Source: Sequoia sempervirens (lineage: Eukaryota > Streptophyta > Pinopsida > Cupressales > Cupressaceae). Taken from it: a DNA stretch of 64,000 bases. The translations under genes were made by a program, and so were the position numbers. The notes below the pieces were generated by a model. That model was not told where the DNA came from, made no database searches, and saw only the letters and a list, made by a program, of their open reading frames with translations. The stretch spans positions 1 to 64,000 of the forward strand of contig VDFB02115003.1 in assembly GCA_007258455.2 (NCBI GenBank). The letters run 5' to 3'. How positions within the stretch are numbered: position 1 is the first letter of the stretch; each line of letters opens with the position of its first letter. Of this stretch, positions 9,851-20,990 are shown in pieces.

Positions 9851-12568
9851 AATGGTTCAGGAATGAGCATGATAATACTGGGCCCTTCTAGAATCCTGTC
9901 ATAGGAGCCTGTTGATGATCTTTTGACAGTGATTCAATAGTACAGGAGTAAATCAAGAACCCCAAACGGTAAGTTTGATAGCACTGTTACTAGAAGCAGC
10001 CACTCATTGATACTAGTGCAGAACCAAGCATGCTAAACATGTTCAAAAGGGAATGGTAACACCAGGTTACCTGAGATTACATTAAGGAAAAAATAAAAAT
10101 GCAATAGTATAGATTGCATTTATATCACTTATAGAACAATATTAAATGTAAATATGAATTCATCAAGTAGAGCATAGGCCAATAAATTCTATATAGTTTA
10201 GGAAGCGAATGAAGGAATGTAGACATTAAACTTCTTGGAAGTGTAACTCGAATCAACTGTTTCTATTGGTGACAGAAATTGAGAAGAAGAGTCAGTGGTT
10301 GGTTCAGCTGAAACAAAAAAAAAGAAAAACTGCACCATGTGACACTTACCTGAAACAACTTCACAAGTTATATCCCAGGAGCTTGCTTACCATTATCAAA
10401 ATTCCAGTAAAGCGGAATTTATTTCTACAGTCTTGTAACAAATTTTGTCCTTACTGATAAGATATTTTGCTTATAAAACATATCACATGAACTGGCATGT
10501 TAAGTGCATTTTTGTCATTTTTTTACAGAGGAGTGGGTACGCTTCCACTTTTCAATAAGAAAAGTAGGTTGTTGCCAAAATAGTTGATTGAGGAAGGACA
10601 TTTTGGCTTCGAACTGTGCAGTAGAACTTAGAAAAAGAGAGATCCTATCATGATTTGGGTTTGATGGGATGGGATACCGTATTCTGAATCATTTTTTTCT
10701 GAATACAGTCTTTTACCTCTCTTGTATATGTTTTCCAGTATATGAAGGGATGAGTATGACAAGTTCTTTTTATGATGCATGTATTGAGTAAAGAGATGAT
10801 GATGTTAAGATGTTAACAGGCTCTCTTAATCCTTGCAGGATCAGATTCTTTCATACATTAGCAAGTTAGTTACTTTTCTACAGTAAGACTATCTCCTATA
10901 CCTCTCCATGTTTGATACATTTTTTTACTAGTTAGAGATATGAGGATTTTTAGTCCTAGAATCAATTCCAAGAGGTACATTTTTTAGGTGTATCCAACAT
11001 GAAATGAAAGGCATTTTTTAAGATGATAACATCAGTTAGTGGCCTACGTAACCTATATAATCAGTTGCACACCGTTGTAGGCCTATGGAATCAACTTGAT
11101 CCAAGGATGTACATAATTATCAACTAAATATGTATTTATTGTCCACTAATGTTTCCTAGCCTTATGTGCAATCTGGATTCATCTAGTGCTACTGCTGACT
11201 ACTAGACTTTTGGGAAAATGCAAACCTTCAAGCAACTTATATGTGACTTTTGAAAACTAGGATGTAGATGTCTTCATGTTTCATGACTGATTTATCATAG
11301 CAACTGGTTCCATAGTTGAAATTTAAGCTTACCTGAAACCCTCTGAACCATACACACATACATCTGTGTATTCACCTTAACATATAAATATAACTGTGCA
11401 GTTGTTTATTAATTCCTTCAATTTATCTCTGACTTGTCAGTTTTCATATCAATGCAACTTTATCAACGTTTTTTGGGTTATAAATAGACTATGACACTTG
11501 AAAGTCTTAAGCAGATGACTGATATCCATCCTATAGACAGATCAAATCACTGCTGACCTTTGGTGGTGAATGCGCATGCACATAGCAGAGAGATATCAAC
11601 AAGATTGTGTCGCATCCTCTATGTGCCCCTCTGAGCTCGATCATCACTCTACATATTCCTTACTGTCTTCATTGATTATTTCTCATAGTGTTTTAACACT
11701 TAAACCCAATTATTAGCCCTGTCAGAAAATCAATCAATTTCTCATATGATGCCATTTCCAATTTTCCATACGCATTCTGCACCACCTAGTGCCATTTTTT
11801 CTTGTATATCATTAATTCTGTTATTCTGGTTCTGCCATGCAAATTTTAATATTAAGATCTAGCACAGGGCTGAGTGTATGCTCAATAGCATCAAATGACG
11901 TTAGATTATACAAACAAGTCCTTATGGAACAAAAATATGAACTCTGCAAACAAAGAGAAAAAATGCTAATATGAGAAATGGGGCAGGTTACCTCTGTGTG
12001 GAATGGTGTTCAAAGACACCTAAGAGGATGAGACGAAAATGACGTTCTAATAATGTTATGGTGAAAATTAGATATCCCTAAAATATTTGCCTAATGATTA
12101 TGGGCTTTGCTAGGGTTTAGGTCTTGGCTTTGCTTGTGTCAACTTTTGTCATTACTTATACCATACGGCATGATTTTTCTTCTTTTTTTTTGGCACTACT
12201 ATGGGGTCTTTTAGTTTTCACACTTGTAGGTGCTTTTATCCCTTTCAACGGCCTCATATTTCATCAATTCAACAGTTATTGTTGGTGTTGATGGTTTTAT
12301 GCTGCGTGAGAATGGCTCCATTGCAAGAGTGACCTAGTAAATTTGTTCCAAGTTTTTTCATGAAGTAGGCCTTCTGAAACACCTCCATACATAGTCCTTC
12401 ACATCATGTAATTTGAGAATGTCTATATATAACTTGAAAATTTTATTTTAATAGGTTATTTTGTTGGGAGGTTTCCCTCTGAAAATATGTTTCAAGAATG
12501 GGTGAACAAATCTTGGGCCCCACATGGGCTCCAATGTGATGTTATCCAAAACCTCATGAAAGAGTTGT
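9851..12568. other. B3 3' UTR followed by unannotated intergenic DNA
   Basis: The first few hundred bases are presumably 3' UTR. Beyond about 10.2 kb I see no coding domain, LTR boundary or RNA gene on either strand. The short open frame at 10266-10457 has no recognisable feature. Confidence 0.4.
10181..10186 (+). promoter_or_regulatory. Candidate polyadenylation signal of the B3 gene
   Basis: AATAAA lies about 330 bp after the B3 stop codon, the first such hexamer in a plausible 3' UTR. Plant polyadenylation signals are loose, so this is only a candidate. Confidence 0.3.
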
Positions 12569-13110
12569 TGGGAAAATGTGTCTCAACCTTGCAATTACGT
12601 AAGGTATTGTTGATACGTCGGCAATGAGGGGGCGTAGGGGGTTTCCCCCTCACGAGGGGTTCAGGGGGATCATCCTCTTGATTGGAAGTCTGAGGGCAGT
12701 GCGCCCCGATGAGAGCTCGGGGGTGCTACCCCCAAAAGGAAAATTTTATTATTGTAAATCTAGACCATTCATCATTATGTCTTAGATCTAGCGGCCGATA
12801 TTTCATTAGCTTGACTTGCCCTAGAAAGCAACCCTATTTTATGAGGGCCTTGTATTACGATTGTCTATTGTGATGTATTATGAGAGTGATAGCGGTCATG
12901 TTGCCTCTAGATCTCTGGTTGGTGATACTCCTGTGGGAAGCTTTCTTTGCAAATATATTGCAATCTTTGTGATTTCTGAATAATATATTGGCTGGCTTTT
13001 GGAGTGTTGGGTTTTTCTCTTGAAAGGGCTTTTTGCATGATATCTATGTTTAAGTTTCTATAACTATTAAAGATCTGTAAAATTTTTGCATTATACTCCT
13101 CTCACTTGAT
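12569..13110 (+). mobile_element. LTR-like fragment, possible solo LTR
   Basis: A sharply bounded GC-rich patch at about 12620-12740 is full of G and C runs in hairpin-like order (GGGGGTTTCCCCCTC, GGGGGTGCTACCCCC), inside AT-rich DNA. It is followed by sequence resembling the R/U5 part of plant copia LTRs (GGGTTTTTCTCTTGAAAGGG, TTTGCATGATATC). TGTTGGGAAA at about 12569 could be the 5' terminus. No 3' terminus or target duplication was found, so the limits are approximate. Confidence 0.4.
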
Positions 13111-13716
13111 TAGTGTAGGAAGTTGTTCCACTATCTTAGCTTCCTTACAAGAGTTTGTTCTTTTCATTTTTTTGAAGCTATCCTTTAGGAGCCATTTTCA
13201 AACATAACCCTTGACCTTTGTCCATGTGCATCTTTTCTTGTTTTCACTCCTTGAGCCCAAGAATTTGTAGTTTCTAAGGGGATAGTTCTCCATGCCTAGT
13301 CCAAGTGGAATTTGGGTTATCTTTGTCATGGTAGATTTTTTTTCCTAAAATATGGTTACTTTATGAAATGTTGTTTGTGTCGAGCCAAGAATTTTTTTCT
13401 CAACCCATCTACAAAAATGTGTTTATGTTGAAATATCTTTCTAGATATCTAAAGGAGTCAATCATTATCCAAATTGGGTAGATGAGACAAACATAGCATG
13501 TCATCTATCTTAACCTACCCAACACTTGTTATAGGTTTTAGTCCTTTAGCCATATAATTAAATATTAGTCTATTGCTTCTTACATTAATCCCACTTTGGC
13601 TTGCAAATGACTCTCAACCTCGAATAAAAGAGGAAGGATGGTCTACAATGGGTAGCCATAAGAATGAATAGAATTTTGGTAATGGTGGTTTCTCACCTAA
13701 AATATTAGCTACTAAT

Positions 13717-14803
13717 TGTTAGGATAGGTGACATTATAATTGCTATCTTAAGTTGATGATTGTGTGTCTCCACGTTCTTTGGAAAGTGTTCTAGAGGACA
13801 TGAGAGACAAAATATTTATTATTTATTTTCCTATGACAAATTTTAATTGCATTCAAAGAGGTGGACCCTCTACAGTGACGGTTACAAGGCATCCCGAAAG
13901 AATATTCCTCTTGGGTGTCCAACTTTGTGAGTGGGGACCACTTTGGTGTGCATGTCTTTGCATGTTATTTGCATGTTTTGGATGCTCTTACATGGTTGGG
14001 CACCCAGGTTTGCATGTTGGTGCATGCTCTTGCATGAAGCTGTTGGAGCCATTGGAGAGTTGTGGAGCACCCGGTATTGAACAATTCTAATTGGCTGTGG
14101 GTTAGACGCCCATGTGAAGGCCATGTAATTATTCAATATTTTATGCCATGTTTATGGGTTGTCCACTAAAATGGCGTGGTTTCTTCCAGGTGGTTTTGCT
14201 TGTTTTTTTTTTTTTTTTAGACTGCAGGAATCGGGTAGCACGACCCCCTATAAATTGCAGTGTGCCTGGTAAACTTTTTAACGTGACCGGCGGTGCTGGC
14301 ACGACACGCCCTCTGGTACCACGGGACGGGGGAGACTAGAACTCGTGACCAGCAGAGCTGCAACGGAATTACTTAGCCAACTGAGCTAGGGCCCCCGCCC
14401 AGGTGGTTTTGCTTGTTGTTTTGGGATACCAATTGTGGTATTTTTCCCACAAACTTCTATATAACGAAGAATTGAGATGGTGGTTTGGAAGAGTTTGTTT
14501 GTAGGTTGTCAAAGTGACGAAGTGTTGCTAGAATACAAAGAGAAGTGTTGTATTGTTGCATCTCATTTGAAGATTAATACAAACATTGAATCTCTTTGGG
14601 TGTGGTGTTTTTTCCTGCAAGGGTTTCTCTGTGTATATCTTGTGTCACTTGTGTTTGGTAACTTGTGGTATTGTTGATTTTGCTTTAATTGTTGAATTGT
14701 TAATCACATAATCTCTTTATGGTAATCTTGAATACACATATTTCAAATTTGCAACCACTTTATTAAGTTCATATTGTTGCAAGTTTCACCTTGATTTTCA
14801 ACA
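13717..14803 (+). repeat. Left LTR of the copia element
   Basis: This LTR is 1,087 bp. Removing the SINE and its duplicated target leaves about 874 bp against 715 bp on the right. Most of the rest of the difference is a segment at about 14490-14620 absent from the right LTR, where GGTGGTTT is joined directly to a sequence containing CAAGGGTTTCT. Open frames inside it are LTR sequence, not genes. Confidence 0.9.
14203..14398 (-). mobile_element. tRNA-derived SINE inserted in the left copia LTR
   Basis: On the minus strand the element starts with a tRNA-like head: a box A region TAGCTCAGTTGGCTAAG (TAGCTCAGTTGG at 14388-14377) and a box B-like GAGTTCTAGTC (within 14350-14334). It ends in a poly(A) tail, seen as 16 T on the plus strand at 14203-14218. 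It is bounded by a 17-bp direct repeat, CCAGGTGGTTTTGCTTG, at 14186-14202 and 14399-14415. The right LTR carries the single unfilled site at 18410-18426. Head, tail and target duplication together identify a SINE transcribed by RNA polymerase III and mobilised by LINE machinery. It is not a functional tRNA, since no cloverleaf closes after box B. Confidence 0.9.
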
Positions 14804-14818
14804 TTTGGTATCAAAGCT
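14804..14818 (+). promoter_or_regulatory. Primer-binding site of the copia element
   Basis: TTTGGTATCAAAGC directly follows the left LTR and matches the TGGTATCAGAGC site complementary to the 3' end of initiator-Met tRNA, with one change. It would prime minus-strand cDNA. Confidence 0.85.
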
Positions 14819-14930
14819 AACGATTTTGTTAAGAGAGGGATGCCTTTCTTTTGAGTGTTAATTTTTTTTTGGTTGCAATGTGAGCTTGTGCATTATGGGT
14901 TTTGCAGATTTGTGAAGAAGATTGAAAACC

Positions 14931-15523
14931 ATGGCTTTTACCTCTCATTTATATATTGAGAAGTTCAATGGCACTAGTTATGAGATGTGGAAGTTGAAAA
15001 TGGAGGATCGCCTTGAAGAGAGAGATCAATGGTTGACAGTTTCAAGTAAAAAGAAACCAGAATCAATGTTTGATGAAGATTGGAAGAAAATGGACAAGAA
15101 GGCACAAGGAACCATTTTGGTTGTCTTGTAGATTCCATCCTCTTGAATGTTTCAGAAGAATCTACCACATTCAAGTTGTGGAGGATAGGTGAAATCTACC
15201 AAACTAAAAGTCTAAGTAATAAGTTGTATCTCAAAAGACATTTATATTCTTTAAAAATGAAGGATGGTGATTCTATTGTAGAACATTTAAATGCTTTTAA
15301 TATGATTATAAGTCAACTTGCATCCATAGATGTTAAGATAGAAGAACAAGATAAATGTATTTTGTTGCTTTGCTCTTTACCTGAGTCTTGGGAAAATCTA
15401 TTTTTTTTCATAAGTGGTGGTGGTATAAAACCGAAGATGGATAGTCTCATTGCTATACTTCTTTTAGAAGAGATGAGGAGAAATTCCATAAATGTGGACT
15501 CCCAAGATGCCTTGCATGTGTGA
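14931..15523 (+). pseudogene. Copia gag remnant
   Basis: The ATG at 14931 opens the typical copia gag start (KFNGTSYEMWKLKME). The first frame stops at 15129-15131. Coding resumes in another frame from about 15120 (VDSILLNVSEESTTFKLW, then the UBN2-type YLKRHLYSLKMKDGDSIVEHL) and stops at 15521-15523, so at least one frameshift separates the halves. Its product would form the nucleocapsid particle. Confidence 0.8.
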
Positions 15524-15524
15524 G

Positions 15525-16121
15525 GAAGGTCCACAGAAAAATGAGGGCTTAAAGGGGACAAAAAAAGAGACAAATCTAAAGGAAGTTTTAAAACCCTCGA
15601 GAAGAGTAAAGTGTTGGAATTGTGGTAAGAGAGGTCATGTGAAGAAGAAGTGTAGAAACAAGAAAAAGAGTATGGATACTTCCACGAAAAAGTCCTCAGA
15701 AGATGGTGATTATGATGCTTTGTTTATTTTTGCTAACACTATTAGTGATGATTCTTGGCTTATTGACTCAAGTTGCTCCTACCATATGACTCCTCACAAG
15801 GAGTGGTTCACTTCATATTCAACTTATGATTGGGGAGAAGTTTTCCTTGGTGATAACAACACGAAGAAGATTGTTGGTAAGATAAAGGTAAAGTTATGTT
15901 TTAGTGATGGAAGGGTTAAAACCCTTGATCATGTTTTACATATTCCAGGACTTGCAAGAAATTTACTTTCATTATCCAAGTTGAATGATTCTGGAATGCA
16001 TGTGACATTTGACAAGTTTGGCTGCAGGTTGGTAAGGAGGAGTTTGGTGATAGCTAAAGGATATCGAATTAGGACTTTGTTTAGGCTTATGCTTCCACTT
16101 TTTGTAATTTTTCCAATGTAA
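15525..16121 (+). pseudogene. Copia zinc knuckle and aspartic protease remnant
   Basis: A CCHC zinc knuckle, CWNCGKRGHVKKKC, lies at about 15618-15659. It is followed by the retropepsin segment WLIDSSCSYHMTPHKEWF, whose active-site triad reads Asp-Ser-Ser (15765-15773) where the family has Asp-Ser/Thr-Gly. The downstream HVLHIPGLARNLLSLSKL is the usual copia protease-to-integrase linker. The frame closes at 16121, and the integrase lies in another frame. Confidence 0.8.
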
Positions 16122-16138
16122 CTAGCATTGAAAATGCA

Positions 16139-17163
16139 TGTATGTTGTGACACCATAGATTGGGTCACATAAGTGATAAGGGTCTTAAGACCATGTTGAA
16201 TAAAAATTTGGTTGACAGTATTTTTGATTATTCTGTTAGAAAAAATGAATTTTGTGAGCATTGTGTGTTTGGTAAACAAAATAGATCATATTTTCCTAAT
16301 GGAACTAATAAAGCTAAGAGAATATTAGAAATCATTCATTTAGATGTGTTTGGACAAGTGGATGTCGACTCTTTTGGAAAATCTCGCTATTATGTAACTT
16401 TCATTGATGATGTCTCAAGATACACCTAGATTTATTTTATGCATGCAAAATTTGAGGTTTTCACTAAGTTTAAGGAATTTAAAGTCTTAGTTGAGAACAA
16501 AATGGATTATAAGATAAGGGTGTTGAGATCTGACAATGGGGGTGAATATTATTCTAGGGAATTTGATGAGTTTTGTAAGCATGCATGTATTGTTCGGAAA
16601 AAGAATACCCTATATACACCCTAACAAAATGGGGTAGCAAAAATAATGAACCTAACCTTGATGGAAAGAGCTAGGAGCATGTTGAGTGGTGCTAAGCTTG
16701 ATAGATGCTTTTGGGAAAAAGTTGTAAGTACATGTTATTTAGTTAATAGATCTCCTTGTTCAACTCTTGTTGATAAAACTCCTTATGAAGTGTGGATAGG
16801 TAGAAAGCCTTTTATTTCTCATTTAAGGGTCTTTGGTTGTGAGGCTTTTTTTTAGAGCCTCAGGAGAAGTGTTCTAAGTTGGATCTAAAAACACAAAAAT
16901 GCATCTTTGTTGATTACAGTGAGAATGTAAAAGGTTATAAGCTTTGGAATCCACTAGCCCGCAAAATGGTTTTCTCTAGAGATGTGATTTTTAGTGAGTT
17001 TAGAGCTTACTCGGGTGAAGAACAACCAAAGGAGAAAGATAAGACAAAAACAGTGCACTTTGAGACAAAGATAGAAAATCAGGAAGATGCACGTGTGGAA
17101 GAACAATTGGGTAGATTAGAGGATGGAGAAGAAGAGGGTTCAGAGAGTTCAAATGATGTGTAG
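16139..17163 (+). pseudogene. Copia integrase remnant
   Basis: The GAG_pre-integrase HHCC zinc site is visible (HHRLGHISDKG ... FCEHC), then the integrase core with Asp in HLDVFGQ and Asp in RSDNGGEY. The third catalytic residue, normally Glu in NGVxE, is Lys (AAA at 16640-16642). In-frame stops occur after DVSRYT (TAG), before QNGVA (TAA) and after CEAFF (TAG). The C-terminal part (KCIFVDYSENVKGYKLWNP) matches the copia post-core domain. Confidence 0.85.
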
Positions 17164-17225
17164 GATGAGCATACAAAAGAAGAGAAGCAAGAACCCCTTA
17201 ATCCTACCTTGATGATATTGAAGAG

Positions 17226-17911
17226 ATGTCTAAAATTCCTTATGCTATTGCCATTATTATTTTGATGTATGCAATGGTTTGCGCTAGACCAGATATAGCC
17301 CAAGCAGTGGGAGTTTTGAGTAGGTTTATGTCTAACCCTAGTAGAGAGCATTGGACTTTTGTTAAGAGGATGTTTATATATTTGTGTGGTACTTCAATTT
17401 TTTGTTTGGTTTATCATGGTACTAATGATGCAGATAAGTCATTGGACATATAGGATTTTGTTGATGCAGATTGGGTAGGTGACTTGGACAATCAAAGGTC
17501 CACTAGTGGCTATGTTTTTACTTTGTTTGGAGGTGCAATGAGTTGGATGAGTAAGAGGCTGCCTACAGTTGCATTTTCCAGCATCGAAGTAGAGTATATG
17601 GTTGCTACACATGCCTCTAAGGAGGTAGTTTGGCTACATAGACTTGGTAATGGTATTGGTTTTGATTGCAAGACTGAGGATTGTATGTGAGTCAAAATGC
17701 CATATGTTTAGCCAAAAATCCTATGTATCATGCTCGTACTAAGCATGTTGATGTTCAGTATCACTTTTTGCGATAAATGGTTGAGATTGGTAAGGTCTTC
17801 ATTGAGAAGGTTGACACCTTGGATAATGTTGTAGATTCTCTCATGAAGCCAGTGACCATAGATAAGTTCTCTTGGTGCAAGAAGGCCATGGGCCCTGATC
17901 ATTGTACTTGA
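17226..17911 (+). pseudogene. Copia C-terminal RNase H remnant
   Basis: KIPYAIAIIILMYAMVCARPDIAQAVGVLSRFMSNP marks the end of the copia RT region, and DADWVGDLDNQRSTSGYVF with SSIEVEYM marks RNase H. The tail (KHVDVQYHFLR ... VDTLDNVVDSLMKP) is the conserved copia C terminus. Stops fall after DKSLDI (TAG) and after TEDCM (TGA). No YVDD box occurs upstream, so the RT core has been deleted. Confidence 0.85.
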
Positions 17912-17969
17912 TTATATTTTATTTGTATCTCATGGATGCAATTGCAATGTATAATATCAAGTGGAAAAA

Positions 17970-18684
17970 TGTTAGGATATGTGACATTATAATTACTATC
18001 CTAAGTTGATAATTGTGTGTCTCCACATTCTTTGGAAAGTGTTCTACAAAACATCAAGGATAAAATATTTATTATTTATTTTCCTATGAAAAATTGTAAT
18101 TGCATTCAAATAAGTGGACGCTCTACGATGATGGTTACAAAGCATCCCAGAAGAATATTCCTCTTGGGTGTCCAACTTTGTGAGTGGGAACCACTTTGGT
18201 GTGCATGGACTTGCATGATTGGGCACCCAGGCTTGCATGTTGGTGCATGCTCTTGCATGAAGCCGTCGAAGCCATCAGAGAGTTATGGAGCACTCAATTT
18301 TGACCAATTCTAATTGGTTGTAGGTTAGGTACCCATGTGAAGGCCATGTGATTATTTAATATTTTATGCCATGTTTATGGGCTGCCCACTAAGAGGGGCG
18401 CGGGTTTTTCTAGGTGGTTTTGCTTGTTGTTTTGGGATACCATTTGTGGTATTCTCTCCCACAAAATTTTATGTAACGAAGTCTTGAGATGGTGGTTTAT
18501 ATAGCAAGGGTTTCTCCACGTATATGTCACTTATGTTTGGAAACTTGTGGTATTGTTGATTTTGCTTCCATTGTTGAATTGTTAATCACATAATCTCTTT
18601 ATGGTAACCTTGAATACACATATTTCATATTTTCAACCACTTTATTAAGTTATATTGCTGCAAGTTTCACTTTGATTTCCAACA
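17970..18684 (+). repeat. Right LTR of the copia element
   Basis: 715 bp, starting TGTTAGGATATG and ending GATTTCCAACA. It lacks the SINE and shows the empty target at 18410-18426. Numerous substitutions against the left LTR are visible by eye, so the insertion is not recent. Confidence 0.9.
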
Positions 18685-18689
18685 CTAAT

Positions 18690-19738
18690 AGAGGTCCACC
18701 ACCAAAAATTCAAGGTGGTGTGGTGTTGTAACTGTTGTCACATGAAATTGCACCCTGTTGAACATAGGCTCAACATTCCAATGACACAATGAAAATAACC
18801 TCAAGGTGTGGGACCTTGCAGTTGAGGTTAGATCTTCAGAGAAGGTCAAGTTCCTTTACTAAACTAGGTGAAACAATATTGGTCCAACCCAACATTGGAT
18901 AAATCTGCACAAATCCTAATCTATCAAGTTACAAAGGAAAAAGGGAGAAGAGGATGTTTGAATTTGAAAAGATGGTATTGCACCAAAGTTAAAGATGTTT
19001 CTTCCTGCCTATGGTTGCACACAATATCAACAAAATTATTTAAGAAATTTATATAGTTCTCTATTTCATCAGTTTACAAGAAAGCATGAAGTTTGGGGTC
19101 TAAAAGATCATAAAATGGTACAAATTACCCAAAATCAACACTTATAGCAAATTAGGATGATCATACAACCCTCAAAAATGATAAGAGTTTATGTATGTAT
19201 AGATGTATCAATATCACATAGGATATAGGCATAGAGAAGAGGTAGAATAGTGATTTTATTAACATGGAGGAATAAAAGCTAATTTTACAGCTACAAAATG
19301 CAAATGTTGCATAATTTTGTTAGAGAAAATTTAGGGAAGAACCCTTACAATGAACACCAAGGTACCTTATATTATCTGCAAGTCGTAGGAGAGAGATAAG
19401 GTATGTGACTAGGCAGGAAATCCTAGCCAAAACCTTGAAATTCATGTGCAAACATGTGTACTTCAAATATGAAGATGAAATCTTGCCATAATGACCCTCA
19501 CACCATAGCCATGCCTCCACATTAACAAATATGTGGATAAAGGACAAAAACTCCTACAAAATCTATAGCAAAATCACAACTAGGGATGGCCTTTGACAAA
19601 AAAGTAGTCTACAAACAATAAATGAAGCATGGGCGTCGCTTCTTCCATTTGGACTTGGTAAAAAACATATTGAAAATAATTTATGTAGCTCCAAGAGTCA
19701 AATCTGGTAGTTGGGGAAGTAAAAGCAACATTGATGAA
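18690..19738. other. Unannotated spacer
   Basis: I see no coding domain, RNA gene or repeat boundary in this stretch between the copia element and the minisatellite. Short open frames at 18868-19056 (plus) and 19320-19547 (minus) have no recognisable features. Confidence 0.4.
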
Positions 19739-20990
19739 AATTTTTGGGTCAAAGTGTGAAAATCTATCGGGTAGCAAGAAAGGGGAACCAGGAACATATT
19801 TGGACATTGGGAACCTAAAACCCTGAAAGGACCAAAATGTCCAAAGGGAACTAGAAGTCCTAACAGGAATTTTTTGAAGAAAATAGGGAATGGGGAACCA
19901 AGAACATAAATGTTCAAAGGGAACACGAAACCCCAAAAGGACCAAAATGTCCAAAGGGAACTAAAAGTCCCGACATGACATTTTTGAAGAAAAGGGGAAT
20001 AAAGAATCAAGAATGGATTTAGACATTTTTCCAAAGGGAACTTGAAGTCCCAAGACAACCAAAATGTCTAAAGGGAACTAAAATTCCTGATGGGACATTT
20101 TTGAAGAAAAAAGGGAATGGAGAATCGAGAATAGATTTGGAAAAAGTTTGTCCAAATTTCCAAAGGGAACCCGAAATCTTGAAAGGACCAAAATGCCCAA
20201 AGGAAACTAAAAGTCCCAACATGGAATTTTTGAAGAATAAGGGGAATGGGGAATTGGGAACGGATTTGGATATTTGGAATTAGTCCAAATGTCCAAATGG
20301 AAAAGGAAACTAAAAGTCTTGACAAGAATTTTTTGAAGAAAAAGGGGAATGGGGAATCGAGAACAAATTTGGATATTTTTGAAGAAAAATGGGAATGGGG
20401 AATGGGGAATAGATTTGGACAAAGTTTGTCCAAATTTCCAAAGGGAACCTAAAATCTTGAAAAGAACAAAATGTCCAAAGGGACTAAAAGTCCTGACATG
20501 AAAGTTTTGAAGAAAAAGGGGAATGGGGAATTAGGAACAGATATGTACATTTGGAAGTTGGAACTTGAAACCCAAAAAGACAAAAATTTCCAAAGGGAAC
20601 TAAAGGTTTCGATAGGACATTTTTGAAAAAAAAGGGGAATGAGGAACTGAGAATGGATTTGGACATTTGGAAATGTCCAAAGGGAATCAAAATCTCGAAA
20701 GGACCAAAATGTTCAAAGGGAACTAAAAGTCCTGATAAGACATTTTTGAAGAAAAACGGGAATGGAGAATCGAAACTAGATTTGGACATTTAGAATTTGT
20801 CCAAATGTCCAAAGGGAACCTGAAATCCTAAAAGGACCAAAATGTCCAAAGGGAACTAAAAGTCTTGACAAGAAATTTTTAAATAAAAAGGGGAAAAGGG
20901 AACTGAAATTGGATTTGGAATCCCAAAAGGACCAAAATGTCCAAAGGGAACTAAAAAAACTGACTAGAAATTTTTGAAGAAAAAAGAAAG
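19739..20990. repeat. Degenerate minisatellite, unit about 100-135 bp
   Basis: About ten imperfect copies of a purine-rich unit are arrayed head to tail. Landmarks are CCAAAATGTCCAAAGGGAAC, then AAAAGTCCTGACA, then TTTTTGAAGAAAAAGGGGAA, then GAT(T)TGGACATTT. The TTTTTGAAGAAAA landmark recurs near 19869, 19979, 20098, 20227, 20328, 20375, 20505, 20621, 20740, 20875 and 20971. Strand asymmetry is strong (A+G on the plus strand). Overlapping minus-strand open frames rich in Phe, Pro and Ser are translations of the repeat. Confidence 0.88.

Larger units (their letters stand above)
13717..18684 (+). mobile_element. Ty1-copia retrotransposon with reverse transcriptase deleted
   Basis: Both LTRs begin TGTTAGGAT and end CCAACA or TCAACA. 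They are flanked by the 5-bp target duplication CTAAT (13712-13716 and 18685-18689). An initiator-Met tRNA primer site follows the left LTR, and a short purine tract (AGTGGAAAAA) precedes the right one. The internal order gag, CCHC, protease, integrase, RNase H is Ty1-copia. The reverse-transcriptase catalytic core is missing: the sequence goes from the post-integrase region (about 17160) straight to the block KIPYA...MYAMVCARPDIAQAVG that precedes RNase H. Several frameshifts and stops make it non-autonomous. Confidence 0.92.

Noticed and set aside
13764..14090. Plus-strand frame of 108 codons, with a related one at 18017-18313
   Set aside because: Both lie at matching places in the two LTRs of the copia element and have no domain; they are LTR sequence.
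14334..14398. A tRNA gene on the minus strand, suggested by box A and box B
   Set aside because: The segment runs on into a poly(A)-tailed body with a target duplication, box B is degenerate and no acceptor stem closes. It is a SINE head, not a tRNA gene.
19739..20990. A CRISPR-like or other regularly spaced array
   Set aside because: Units touch head to tail, vary in length and have no unique spacers. The rest of the window is plant nuclear DNA.
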